From a virus, in the IMG/VR virus record IMGVR_UViG_3300043425_000152, positions 1-38,767 of that record: 38,767 nucleotides of DNA. One strand, 5' to 3'. The position numbers were made by a program, and so were the translations under genes. Every line of letters starts with the position of its first letter. Position 1 is the stretch's first letter. The notes beneath the pieces were generated by a model. It saw only the letters and a list, made by a program, of their open reading frames with translations. It did no database searches and was not told where the DNA came from. Below, one piece after another: positions 29,198-37,557 of this stretch.

Positions 29198-30820
29198 TTA
29201 CTCCCAGATACCCACTTCTTTTCCAATAATAATTTGCTGGCCTTTTTGAATTTTTCCTTTATTAAAGGCCGCTTGAGCTTCTTCATTAGTTTTAAATCTT
29301 GGAGTAGAACCGTATAGAACAAGGTCTCTCTCAAAGCGGTCATTGTTTACTGAATTTTTAATCAATGAACCAACTTTGTCATCAAGCAATTGTTTGCCGC
29401 CACCACGAATAACGCGAGTTACGTCTTGAACATCGTATGGAATAAGTTTGTTTACTTGGTCTTTAACACCAGCAACTTGTCTCATCATTTCTGGATTGCC
29501 GCCAGCCATAGCCAAATCTTTCTCAGCTAGGTTTACAGTTTGTTTCAATTGAGCAAGCCATAGATAGGTTGAGATTAATGAATCACCAGCTTTAGGTTGT
29601 TGCTTACCAATCTCAGCAAACATCTCACCAGTAGCCGCACCTGGACGGCCTTGCGTCATTACGATTGTTTCAGCTCTTGATGCACCAGCAGCCATTTGCT
29701 GGAATACACGGGCTTCAGCTTCAGTAATTTGACGGCCAGCATTAGCCACAACTGCTTCGGTCACACCAGCGGAAGGATTGGTTAATACATTATCAAGCAC
29801 TGGAGGACGAGCAAAGATAGGTGCAGAAGCTAGGTTGCTAATCTCAATACCAAGCGCGTTGACTGCGCCAGTCATACCAATGTTGTAACGGTTTTGAATA
29901 GCGCCGACACCGCCAGCAGCGGCACTTGGAGTACCAACTTTAGATACGATTGATACGCCTTCAGGCAATTGTTTTTCAATTGGCATGATTTTATTGATAG
30001 CGTAAGCTTTTCCGTCAGAGCCAAGGTATAGGTCAGTAGCGCTGATGACATTGCCTTGAGCTTTAATGCCAATCTCTTGTTGTTTGATTTTACGGTCTTC
30101 CATCTTGTCAGCAGCAGACTGTAAATCAGTTCCTACTTGATTCCAAAACTTAACAGTTTCCCCCAATCCTTGAAGACGAGCTTTTTCACGCAAAATAGGG
30201 CTACCAGCTTTAGCAATAGCTACATCAGCGACAGCCATCGCTTTATCTCTATCAGTAGAAGACAATTGCAATGCAAGATTTAAGTCTTTTGCAATTTCCT
30301 CATGCTTGATTTGCATGGTCTTAAAATCTTTTTCAAACTGTGCTTTTTCACGGGTAAATAAATCAGCACGACCTTCACGATAACCTTTCATCATGCCTGT
30401 CATTGATTTTAAAGCCCCTAGAGAAGCATTTTTACCGCTTGCACCCATCGCAGTACCAATCGTTCCAACAACGCTAAATAACGTCATTAAATCGCTTGCA
30501 TTGTCTTGTGTAGGATGAAACTCAGGAAACGGCATTGATTCTTTTTTGGTCTTATACTCGCCCATTAAGTTCTGTTGAGTAGTGCCGTAGTCTTCTATTG
30601 CCTTTAGCTTCTGCTCAGCACCAGTCACTTGAAGGCCAGCTTCTTGCTCAGCAAGTTTTTCAGCGCCAGTTCTTTGTTGCTCAAAGCCCATTAAAGAAGC
30701 TTCTTTTGCTTGTGCTGGAGTTTTTACTTGTGCATATTGCTCACGAATAGGAAGCGTAGAGAAATCAGTTCCTAACGCTTTTGAGGTCTGGGCGGTTGGT
30801 GCTTGAGATAATTCAGCCAT
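29198..30820 (-). CDS. Internal virion / DNA ejection protein
   Basis: 540 residues. The start (MAELSQAPTAQTSKALGTDF) is disordered. Residues about 40-220 are helical with coiled-coil character (AKEASLMGFEQQRTGAEKLA). A Gly-rich hydrophobic piece (LMTLFSVVGTIGTAMGASGK) is followed by long helices with IFARPPVLDNVLTNPSAG later. By size and order it corresponds to T7 gp15, between gp14-like and gp16-like proteins. Confidence 0.6.
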   Translation of the reverse strand: MAELSQAPTAQTSKALGTDFSTLPIREQYAQVKTPAQAKEASLMGFEQQRTGAEKLAEQEAGLQVTGAEQKLKAIEDYGTTQQNLMGEYKTKKESMPFPEFHPTQDNASDLMTLFSVVGTIGTAMGASGKNASLGALKSMTGMMKGYREGRADLFTREKAQFEKDFKTMQIKHEEIAKDLNLALQLSSTDRDKAMAVADVAIAKAGSPILREKARLQGLGETVKFWNQVGTDLQSAADKMEDRKIKQQEIGIKAQGNVISATDLYLGSDGKAYAINKIMPIEKQLPEGVSIVSKVGTPSAAAGGVGAIQNRYNIGMTGAVNALGIEISNLASAPIFARPPVLDNVLTNPSAGVTEAVVANAGRQITEAEARVFQQMAAGASRAETIVMTQGRPGAATGEMFAEIGKQQPKAGDSLISTYLWLAQLKQTVNLAEKDLAMAGGNPEMMRQVAGVKDQVNKLIPYDVQDVTRVIRGGGKQLLDDKVGSLIKNSVNNDRFERDLVLYGSTPRFKTNEEAQAAFNKGKIQKGQQIIIGKEVGIWE

Positions 30821-30827
30821 AATTTAG

Positions 30828-31952
30828 TTACCTTCTAATAACTATTTGTGGTGATGCGCCAGTAGCACTAGGCATACCACCAAGGATTTGAGCCATTTGT
30901 GTGAAGAAATCTTGGTTAGCTTGGTTAATAGCTTGGTCTGCTTGCATACCAGTTCTAATCGCGCCTAATGCAACATTATCTGCAATTGAGCTAATTTTCA
31001 AGCCCAAGTCATATTGTTGTGCAAGCATTTGTTGACGTAAGTTTTCCACTTGCATTTGAGCTTGCTGTGTACCAGCACCACCACGGCCTTGAATGTCTTG
31101 TGCAAGTCTAGCTTGAGCAGCCTGAACAGCTTGTTGGTTTTGTGGAGTTAATTCGCCACGCATTGCAGCATTAGTAAGCTCAGCACCTCTAGTACGGTAA
31201 GGGGCAGCTAAAGCTTCCATTTCTTTCTTAGCAGCTTGACCTTCTTTTCTAGCGGCACGACCAGTAACTAAACCAGATAAGCCAACAGCACCAGCTAAGC
31301 CAAGTTTTTTCAATGTTTCTTCTGACAAGCCAGTAACACTTTTTAACTTTTCTAAAGCTTGAGTAGCTAATCCTGGCCCTTCTTTACCAGTGGCAGCAAG
31401 TTCTGGGCTTGCAGCACGTTGCATTGCAGCCTGTTCAGCTTGAGCGCCTTGATACAATGGCGTAGCAGTTCCTTCGCCACCAGCTCTACCAGTAAAGTCA
31501 GTAAAGCTGTAGCCATCACCATAGCCAGTAGAAGCGCTTGGGAGATAATCACCAGCAGTAAAGTCACCGCCATAATTAGATTCTGGACGGCCAGCCGTGT
31601 ACATTGGTGTGTAATCATCAGGGCTATAACCACCACCAGTGTAGTAATCAGATGATGATGACAAGCTTGTTGTTGGCGTATAGTCTGGAGCAGCTTGATA
31701 TGAAGGGGCTTCATAGTTATAGCCAGCCATGTAGCTATCAGCACCGTAGTCTTCATAAAACTCAGGGAGACCAGTAGCAGGGTTAATTGTGCCAGCTCCG
31801 CCCTCTTCCATAAGCTCTTCAGCTTCTTTTGGCGTAATGTGAGCAAGTATCGTATCGCCTTTGCGACCTTTACTTTGTAGAATTTGAGCCAATGCCTTCA
31901 AATCAAGGTTTGACATAGCATTAGTTTTTAAAAGCTTTTCAAGATTAGCCAT
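30828..31952 (-). CDS. Internal virion protein with Tyr-rich low-complexity region
   Basis: 374 residues. Residues about 65-160 are Tyr/Gly/Ser/Pro-rich (EFYEDYGADSYMAGYNYEAP and following). The rest is Ala/Gln-rich helix (QAVQAAQARLAQDIQGRGGA, MQVENLRQQMLAQQYDLGLK) with a Gly/Ala hydrophobic piece (KLGLAGAVGLSGLVTGRAA). It lies within the ejection-protein cluster. The Tyr-rich part resembles phase-separating segments, possibly helping packing inside the capsid. Confidence 0.55.
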   Translation of the reverse strand: MANLEKLLKTNAMSNLDLKALAQILQSKGRKGDTILAHITPKEAEELMEEGGAGTINPATGLPEFYEDYGADSYMAGYNYEAPSYQAAPDYTPTTSLSSSSDYYTGGGYSPDDYTPMYTAGRPESNYGGDFTAGDYLPSASTGYGDGYSFTDFTGRAGGEGTATPLYQGAQAEQAAMQRAASPELAATGKEGPGLATQALEKLKSVTGLSEETLKKLGLAGAVGLSGLVTGRAARKEGQAAKKEMEALAAPYRTRGAELTNAAMRGELTPQNQQAVQAAQARLAQDIQGRGGAGTQQAQMQVENLRQQMLAQQYDLGLKISSIADNVALGAIRTGMQADQAINQANQDFFTQMAQILGGMPSATGASPQIVIRR

Positions 31953-31954
31953 CG

Positions 31955-32893
31955 TTAGCTCCCAGTCTCGTCTTTATAACGTAATGATTCAGTGTTCCAT
32001 ACATTTTGTTGCTTGCCACCAGCAGGGCCAAATAACGGAGTACCTGGGTCAGCAACACGCAACGCTTGTGCTAGTGCAGCAGTTCCAGCGCCAACATTTC
32101 CTTGTCCAGTAAATGTTGCTGTTGAGGCAGGAAGTCCACCGCCACCAGCCGCAGCTCCGCTAGGAATTAATCCTAGGATTTCAGCTAACTGCCCACTAAT
32201 TGTTTGTTCTGCTACTTGTTTACCGCCTTCAGCTATTGTTTGACCAACATCTGTCTCAAAGAAGCTAGGCTGATACGTCATGCTTGGCATTGTATCGTAT
32301 GTCATTGTACCGTAAGGTGAAGTCGCTGACACTGTTTCTGTAGTTCCAAATGGTGATGTAGGAATTTGTTGTCCTGGACTAAATCCACCGCTAGTTCTAG
32401 TTCCAGTAACATTAGTTCCTTCACCAAATCCTTTTAATGCTTCTGAGCCACCTGCAATCAAACCAGCTGTACCCCCAGCCACTAAACCACTCTTCAATGC
32501 TGTTTCAATATCACCAGTTTGAATAAATGCTCCAGTAGCACCACCAGCAGCTCCACCAGCAGCAGAGCCAGCAACCTTGCCAAACTCCTTACCAACAGAC
32601 CCAGCAACTTTTCCGCCAACATAAGTGCCAAACCCAGCAGCGCCAGCAGATTTTAGTACGTCACCTAAGTCACCACCTTGAGCTAATGTTGTTGCTCCAG
32701 AAATAGTCGCAGCAGCTACAGGCGTAGCTAATGCAGCAGGAACACCAGCAGCAGCAAAAGCAGGAGCAGCATAAGGCGCAGCAACAATCGCTACAGCAGC
32801 AAGAGGATTATCTGCAACTGCTTCAACTACATCACCAACAGCTTCAACAGCCCCACTAATTGCATCCCCAATTGCGTCAGCTATTCCACCCAT
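31955..32893 (-). CDS. Hydrophobic internal virion protein
   Basis: 312 residues, extremely Ala/Gly/Val-rich in the first 160 (ADNPLAAVAIVAAPYAAPAF, AAAGVPAALATPVAAATISG). Such segments can insert in membranes, as expected for the gp14-like member of the ejection set. The C-terminal half is Gly/Ser/Thr-rich and polar. Start overlaps the upstream stop as TAATG. Confidence 0.6.
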   Translation of the reverse strand: MGGIADAIGDAISGAVEAVGDVVEAVADNPLAAVAIVAAPYAAPAFAAAGVPAALATPVAAATISGATTLAQGGDLGDVLKSAGAAGFGTYVGGKVAGSVGKEFGKVAGSAAGGAAGGATGAFIQTGDIETALKSGLVAGGTAGLIAGGSEALKGFGEGTNVTGTRTSGGFSPGQQIPTSPFGTTETVSATSPYGTMTYDTMPSMTYQPSFFETDVGQTIAEGGKQVAEQTISGQLAEILGLIPSGAAAGGGGLPASTATFTGQGNVGAGTAALAQALRVADPGTPLFGPAGGKQQNVWNTESLRYKDETGS

Positions 32894-33354
32894 TATTTAG
32901 CTCCTTTTGTAAGTTCACCGCGAGTAGGGCCAAGTTTAATTGTGCCTAAAAATCCTTTTGTGGCCTTTTTAATGTTGTAGCCCATTTCAGGGTTAGGAGG
33001 ATTTTTTGAAATTGCACGGAAAATATTAGCAATTGTCGGGTCATAGAATTGTGTGATTAAAACATCATAGCCCATGTTGTAAGCCGCTTTTACAAACTCA
33101 ATACTGTTCTGTAGGTAATTGAAGTTAGTGTCTGCGTTTAGTGCGCGAAAAATACCTTTTCTATCGTTATCGTAATGGATGATAAAAAGAGTATTGCCTT
33201 GACGTAAGAATTGAGTGCCAGGAATTTCTAATTCACGGGCAATTGAATTGCGTACTTGGTCAAAAGAATAAGGGGAATTGGTATTTATTGCTGCCTTTTG
33301 AATAATGTCATCAACAGACAACTCTAATTTTTTGCTATCAACTAAATCAGCCAT
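32893..33354 (-). CDS. T7 gp13-like protein, possibly GNAT-like
   Basis: 153 residues from the ATG at 33354, one base after the ketosynthase stop and with AAGGG before it; a TTG at 33372 is less likely. The part LFIIHYDNDRKGIFRALNAD, SIEFVKAAYNMGYDVLITQF and DPTIANIFRAISKN recalls the strand-helix-strand of GNAT-like folds, such as T7 gp13. It precedes the internal virion genes, as gp13 does in T7. Enzyme activity is not shown; a structural or assembly role is equally possible. Confidence 0.45.
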   Translation of the reverse strand: MADLVDSKKLELSVDDIIQKAAINTNSPYSFDQVRNSIARELEIPGTQFLRQGNTLFIIHYDNDRKGIFRALNADTNFNYLQNSIEFVKAAYNMGYDVLITQFYDPTIANIFRAISKNPPNPEMGYNIKKATKGFLGTIKLGPTRGELTKGAK

Positions 33355-33355
33355 G

Positions 33356-34462
33356 TTAGACCCTTGTGTCAAATACCGCTGCTGCGTATATATTCCCCAT
33401 TCCAGCGGCTAAACTTAAAACGCACCCATCAGGAACATCACTTTTCTCAGATAAGAATATCTCATCATGTTCAGTTCTGTTCAATATCTCAGGAACGTAA
33501 CCTTTTTCCATATCGTCAAATAACATTAACGATTCAAGCAATCCACTAGCACCCATTGTATGACCAATTCTTTGCTTGTAAGAAGTAGCCACAAAGTTAC
33601 CTAATGATGCCAATAAAGCGTTTCTTTCGCTATTGTTGTTAGACTTAGTTCCAGTACCATGCGCCTTAACAATCTTAATTTCTTTAGGATGCACGCTAGA
33701 AGCAAATAAAGCACCCTCAATAGCTTTCTTAAATCCTTCACCGTCTTCACGTTGGCCAATGGCGTTTGTTGCATTTTCGCTACAAGCCCAAGCGCCTTTA
33801 AGTTCAGCAATCGGCTTGTTAGTCAAAATATGCTCTGCTTCAAATACTGCTAGAGCTGCGCCTTGTCCAACATAAAAACCGTAATTTGTTTTATCAAAAG
33901 CTGAAGGCTTAATTGTTTTAGCTTCCTCTTCTGACAAAATCGCTTTAGATTCACCAAAGAAGTCTAATGTTGAATTAGCCACTTGGTCTTCTACAGCAAG
34001 CACAATCACACGATTGTAGCCATAATTCTTAATCAGTGTTTGCACATCCATCAGCACTTTAAGGCCAGAAGCACACGCTGAGCTATCAGTCGTTACCATG
34101 CCATCTACGCCAAAAGACTGCGCCACTCGTCCTGCATACACTTGAGTAAGTGAAAACGGCAAAAACTTATAAACGTAGCTCAATCTGGTTGGCTTAACAT
34201 TCCGAGGATTAATCCCTGCAAAATTTGCATTACCAGCGGCTAGAATAAATGCCGTCTTACCAACTCCATCTTCTCTTAACTTAGTCGCTAATTCAGCGTC
34301 AAGCACCTTATCTGCTACTAAGTGAGGAACATAAAACATTCCTGTATTTACTCGCTTGTACGTCTCAGGAAACCAATGTACGGTTTGAGGAAACGCTAAA
34401 TCATCTAAAAACTCTGTATATTCTGTTGCTGCTTTTCTTGCATGGGTCAGAAAAATTCTCAT
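33356..34462 (-). CDS. Beta-ketoacyl-ACP synthase (FabF/KAS II-like)
   Basis: 368 residues against about 412 for FabF. The catalytic triad is intact: Cys130 in TDSSACASGLK, His268 in KAHGTGTKSNN and His301 in RIGHTMGASGLLE, with Lys296 in the place of FabF Lys335. GNYAG-type glycines occur near the end (SLAAGMGNIYAAAVF). The N-terminus is about 33 residues shorter up to the catalytic Cys, and MRIFLTHARKAAT replaces the usual start. It would condense acyl groups with malonyl-ACP. Its ATG overlaps the stop of the phage ACP gene by four bases, so both are made together, and it sits within virion genes. Confidence 0.9.
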   Translation of the reverse strand: MRIFLTHARKAATEYTEFLDDLAFPQTVHWFPETYKRVNTGMFYVPHLVADKVLDAELATKLREDGVGKTAFILAAGNANFAGINPRNVKPTRLSYVYKFLPFSLTQVYAGRVAQSFGVDGMVTTDSSACASGLKVLMDVQTLIKNYGYNRVIVLAVEDQVANSTLDFFGESKAILSEEEAKTIKPSAFDKTNYGFYVGQGAALAVFEAEHILTNKPIAELKGAWACSENATNAIGQREDGEGFKKAIEGALFASSVHPKEIKIVKAHGTGTKSNNNSERNALLASLGNFVATSYKQRIGHTMGASGLLESLMLFDDMEKGYVPEILNRTEHDEIFLSEKSDVPDGCVLSLAAGMGNIYAAAVFDTRV

Positions 34463-34740
34463 TTTATCTGCTCCAAAGCATCCTCAAGGCTGCTAGGTTC
34501 TTTAGTTTTATGAGCTTCAATGAAATCATAAATTTCTTGCGGCGTTGTCGGCAGCATTGTCTTAGCGACTTCTTCTTCAATTCCATATAGCTCACTATAG
34601 TAAACACAGATTAAAAGTACATCTAAACTGTCTAATCCGTTGTCAACAAACTTAGTATCAAGGCTTTCTATCGGTGTGTACGACAGATAAGCTGGTTTCG
34701 CTACACGCGCAATCGCGTGGAATAATTCCAATTTGTCCAT
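34459..34740 (-). CDS. Acyl carrier protein
   Basis: 93 residues from the ATG at 34740 (GGGGAT ribosome site; 34752 gives a four-residue extension). KFVDNGLDSLDVLLI holds the DSL motif; Ser38 would carry phosphopantetheine. The first helix and DTKFVDNG are typical, and the C-terminal tail (KTKEPSSLEDALEQIK) is longer than in host ACPs. No phosphopantetheinyl transferase gene is seen, so a host enzyme must activate it. Overlap with the ketosynthase gene indicates a working pair. Confidence 0.88.
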   Translation of the reverse strand: MDKLELFHAIARVAKPAYLSYTPIESLDTKFVDNGLDSLDVLLICVYYSELYGIEEEVAKTMLPTTPQEIYDFIEAHKTKEPSSLEDALEQIK

Positions 34741-34758
34741 TTTTATCCCCAAAAATAG

Positions 34759-35100
34759 TTATGTTAGAGCTAATGCCGCAGCGATTTGTTGATGGATATA
34801 CAAGTGTGACGCTACCCAATCATAAAAATCTTCTTCAACATTCCAGTCAGTATCTAACAAATTGAAGGGATTGTTAAGCTCTAATAATGCTGCAAATGCC
34901 TGATGCTCTACTTGATGCGCCAATAACCAATCATCTAAATTATTTACGTTAGCGTCAATCAATGGAAAAGACGGCACTGTAATGCCGTTATCCATAAATA
35001 CTTGCTGAAATAAGTTATGCTGCAACCCGTTCTCAAAGAGAAACTCCCCTAGAGAATCTACATCGCCAAACTTAACAATGCTAAGCGTGGCCATGTCCAT
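34759..35100 (-). CDS. Virion-module protein with DDWLLAHQVEHQAF motif
   Basis: 113 residues. MDMATLSIVKFGDVDSLGEF is followed by NLDDWLLAHQVEHQAFAALL, then NPFNLLDTDWNVEEDFYDWV and HLYIHQQIAAALAL. His, Asp and Trp are abundant. I recall similar small proteins in other podoviruses before internal virion genes, with unknown role. It overlaps the upstream gene by one base and precedes the ACP gene by 18. Confidence 0.6.
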   Translation of the reverse strand: MDMATLSIVKFGDVDSLGEFLFENGLQHNLFQQVFMDNGITVPSFPLIDANVNNLDDWLLAHQVEHQAFAALLELNNPFNLLDTDWNVEEDFYDWVASHLYIHQQIAAALALT

Positions 35101-35333
35101 TATTTATCAGCCTTCTTTTCTAACTTATCAAATATCTTTCCGAGCATACCTTTTATCTCGTTGATGTCATCTCGGTAATCATCTTTGCGTAAAAAGTCTG
35201 TGTGAATTTCTTGGTTCAAATCCTTCACATCTTTTTTTAAGTCGCTAATAGCATCCCAAATCACTTTCAACATCCATCCACCAAGCGCACCAGACGCGGT
35301 GATAATCATGTTAAACAATTGCTGGTTCTCCAT
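35100..35333 (-). CDS. Membrane-anchored coiled-coil protein
   Basis: 77 residues. One N-terminal hydrophobic stretch (FNMIITASGALGGWMLKVIW) is followed by a charged coiled coil (DAISDLKKDVKDLNQEIHTD) and DDYRDDINEIKGMLGKIFDK. This layout is frequent in phages near tail or lysis genes. It may be a spanin-like or virion membrane anchor protein. Confidence 0.6.
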   Translation of the reverse strand: MENQQLFNMIITASGALGGWMLKVIWDAISDLKKDVKDLNQEIHTDFLRKDDYRDDINEIKGMLGKIFDKLEKKADK

Positions 35334-35335
35334 TG

Positions 35336-36169
35336 CTACTCCGCATAGTAAGGCACTTTAACAACAGTACCGTTTAAGTTAAGTCTTAAATATCCAGCTG
35401 GAACGAGCGGCAAACTAGCAGTCGGCATAGACGCTGTGCTTGAAGTAGTCGTTACGGCATTAACTAGATTGATTGATACGTTGCCTCCAGTAATTGTTAC
35501 GTTATTGGAGTTTTGAGTGGCCATTGAGCCAAGGCCAGTGACGTTAGCAGAAGGAACATTTGCCAGGCTGATTGTTACGTTACCAGTCAGTGCACCGCCA
35601 CCAGATAATAAACCGCCAGCAAGTACGTTTACTGTGTTTGGAACAGCTCCAGGTACGTTAGCGACAGGAACGGAAGTCAAAGAGATTGTGACGTTGCTTG
35701 TTAGCGCACCACCGCCGCTGAGCAAACCACCAGCTAAGACGTTAATAGTATTTGGCACAGCGCCAGGAACATTAGCTACAGGAACAGAAGTAAGGTCAAT
35801 TGTGACGTTACCAGTTAAAGCGCCACCACCACTTAATAATCCGCTTGTTAATACATTGACAGTGTTAGGCACAGCACCAGCAATATTAGCTACGCCAAGC
35901 ACTACAACGCCTGTTTGTCCATTGACTGATACTACAAGGTCAGACTGGTCAATCTTTTGCCATACAGAGCCGTTAAACAAAGCCCAGTCGTTTACTTGCC
36001 AGTCTGAAACTCCGTCAAGATTTGTCGTTCCTGCAACAGAAACAACATAGTAATGATTTTGTACGCCAACCCCAGATGCTAATGTAGGGGTGTTAGTGCT
36101 TGCGTTCCATGTACCTTGATATGAGAGCTGACCAGTTGAGCCCCCAACACCACCCGCTACTTTTAACAT
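35336..36169 (-). CDS. Repeat-containing tail fibre-like protein
   Basis: 277 residues. Residues 15-75 (YQGTWNASTNTPTLASGVGV, YYVVSVAGTTNLDGVSDWQV, NDWALFNGSVWQKI) are a small fold often found at the start of phage fibre modules and carbohydrate-related proteins. Residues 93-206 are three 38-residue repeats, likely a beta-helical shaft. The C-terminus (VPAGYLRLNLNGTVVKVPYY) is a short beta tip. A virion appendage is likely. It directly follows the HNH gene. Confidence 0.7.
   Translation of the reverse strand: MLKVAGGVGGSTGQLSYQGTWNASTNTPTLASGVGVQNHYYVVSVAGTTNLDGVSDWQVNDWALFNGSVWQKIDQSDLVVSVNGQTGVVVLGVANIAGAVPNTVNVLTSGLLSGGGALTGNVTIDLTSVPVANVPGAVPNTINVLAGGLLSGGGALTSNVTISLTSVPVANVPGAVPNTVNVLAGGLLSGGGALTGNVTISLANVPSANVTGLGSMATQNSNNVTITGGNVSINLVNAVTTTSSTASMPTASLPLVPAGYLRLNLNGTVVKVPYYAE
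35552..35893 (-). repeat. Three 114-bp tandem repeats
   Basis: Three 38-residue units in the fibre-like protein, each starting VANxxGAVPNT and containing GLLSGGGALT. They are nearly identical in protein sequence but differ at many third codon positions, showing long selection on the protein, not recent duplication. Confidence 0.85.
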
Positions 36170-36172
36170 AAT

Positions 36173-36631
36173 TTATACCTCATTCGGAATGTTATGTATT
36201 TCATTGTGATGATTTACGCATAACCAACTTACAACTAATCTCATGTCTTCGGCATAAGATGGATGATGCGCTACAGTATTTAAATCTCCACAAATCCAAC
36301 ACGGTTCTTTTATTAATTTTCCAGCTTTAATTGCGTATCTAACTGCATTTTTAGCAGCTAACCTAGCTTTTCCTTTTTCTGTAGAAAATCTACTTTCATC
36401 GTATTTTTTTCTACAAAGCTTTCCTTTTTCAGTTAGCTTATAACGCTCTTGTCGTATTTTTTTCTTTCCAGACGCTCTAGCGTTTACAGCTTCTTTTTTT
36501 CTAGCCGCAATTCCTGCATCTGTTTTTCTGTATAAAACAGTTTGCATATAACGACATGACTTGCACTTAGCATAACCTTTATAAAATTCTGTCAAAGGTT
36601 TTTCTATACTACAAATGTTACATTTTTTCAT
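36173..36631 (-). CDS. HNH endonuclease, free-standing homing type
   Basis: 152 residues from the ATG at 36631 (AGGAGG site). An N-terminal zinc ribbon has Cys4, Cys7, Cys23 and Cys26 (KCNICSIE, AKCKSCRY). A basic Lys/Arg-rich middle is followed by an HNH-type core: CWICG (Cys111, Cys114), AHHPSY (His122-123), and LCVNHHNEIH (Cys138, His141-142, His146). It is inserted between two virion genes, looks more AT-rich than its neighbours, and breaks the tight overlaps around it. This is the pattern of homing endonucleases that spread between phages. It could also aid packaging, as some HNH proteins do. Confidence 0.85.
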   Translation of the reverse strand: MKKCNICSIEKPLTEFYKGYAKCKSCRYMQTVLYRKTDAGIAARKKEAVNARASGKKKIRQERYKLTEKGKLCRKKYDESRFSTEKGKARLAAKNAVRYAIKAGKLIKEPCWICGDLNTVAHHPSYAEDMRLVVSWLCVNHHNEIHNIPNEV

Positions 36632-36633
36632 AT

Positions 36634-36654
36634 AACCTCCTATTAAAAGAGGTT
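36634..36654 (-). promoter_or_regulatory. Hairpin hiding the HNH ribosome site
   Basis: On the minus strand AACCTC (36654-36649) pairs with GAGGTT (36639-36634) across a nine-base loop. The second arm contains the Shine-Dalgarno bases GAGG of the HNH gene, three bases before its ATG. Folding would block ribosomes on long read-through transcripts. Confidence 0.65.
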
Positions 36655-36685
36655 GCATTATATCACATTTAACTCACATGACGGT

Positions 36686-37015
36686 CTACAAACCATCTCC
36701 AGGGGTGATGTAGATATTTGCAGTTCCGCTTGAAGTAACGCCAGTAAAGTAGGCATTAGGTACAAACGATAAAATTTCATCTGTATTTGGCAAAATTGGC
36801 AAACTATTTTGTGAGCTAGTAACTAGCACAGCGTTGTTAGTTGCATCACTAGAAGTTGAGCCATAGCCTAAAAATACAGTTACAGTTCCAGTATTAATAA
36901 TACGGTACTGATTGCCGCCAAGTGTAGTTGATGGGCATTGCACTGCTGCTGGAGCTGTAGAAGCAGCCAAAAACGTCACAGTGTTGCCAAGTTTAGTAAA
37001 GGCATTGATACCCAT
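36686..37015 (-). CDS. Beta-rich structural protein, paralogue of 25511-25861
   Basis: 109 residues starting MGINAFTKLGNTVTFLAAST. Strand-rich (YRIINTGTVTVFLGYGST, NIYITPGDGL). The end matches YVCPGEGL of the protein at 25511-25861, and spacing of strands is similar. A virion surface or fibre-linked role is likely from its place after the fibre genes. Start overlaps the upstream stop as TAATG. Confidence 0.55.
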   Translation of the reverse strand: MGINAFTKLGNTVTFLAASTAPAAVQCPSTTLGGNQYRIINTGTVTVFLGYGSTSSDATNNAVLVTSSQNSLPILPNTDEILSFVPNAYFTGVTSSGTANIYITPGDGL

Positions 37016-37548
37016 TATTTTGCTCCTTCCACTGGAGTTGCAGCCGCAGCAGCTTCTAATTCAGCAGCTACCGTGTCTGGGTCTTTAGGCCAGTTAATTG
37101 TGTTCATCACTAACTCAACGCCATTGTTATCAGTAGCAGCTTCAATTGCTGATACAGAGCTTGTTGCTGTTGTACGGACAGAAGCCCTCCAGCTATTCCA
37201 TGCAGTAGGCACAGGAGTGCTAGTTTCAAACGCTTTAACGACCATCCAGTCTGTTGGGAATAGGATGCTATAGGCAGTGCTATTTACTTGGCTTATAGCC
37301 CATGTTTTAACACTTGTTAAATCTTTTGGTGTGCCAGTGTAAGTAAGTGTAGCTTTATCTAAAACTTCACCAGTCCAGTAGTATTGTGGATTAAATGGCT
37401 GATTAGTTGCCACTACTTCCTCAAGCCCAAGCGCTGCTTTCTGTTCAGGAGTAGATAAGTTTAACCAATTAGAAGGATATTCAACGCCACGAATAGTGAA
37501 TTGTTGTCCTTCATTGATATATTGTCCGTCTAATGTGCAATAAAACAT
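37015..37548 (-). CDS. Tail fibre-associated protein, function unknown
   Basis: 177 residues starting MFYCTLDGQYINEGQQFTIR, with GVEYPSNWLNLSTPEQKAAL, GLEEV next. This opening is common in phage proteins encoded after tail fibres, some with DUF4376-like or chaperone-like C-termini. Residues about 85-150 are helical (TSVKTWAISQVNSTAYSILF), then an Ala-rich tail (AAELEAAAAATPVEGAK). It may help fibre folding or be a fibre part. Confidence 0.6.
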   Translation of the reverse strand: MFYCTLDGQYINEGQQFTIRGVEYPSNWLNLSTPEQKAALGLEEVVATNQPFNPQYYWTGEVLDKATLTYTGTPKDLTSVKTWAISQVNSTAYSILFPTDWMVVKAFETSTPVPTAWNSWRASVRTTATSSVSAIEAATDNNGVELVMNTINWPKDPDTVAAELEAAAAATPVEGAK

Positions 37549-37557
37549 AATTTTTCC

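Noticed and set aside
35517-36050. Rightward 177-residue frame over the repeat fibre
   Set aside because: Its repeats come directly from the 114-bp units of the leftward fibre gene.
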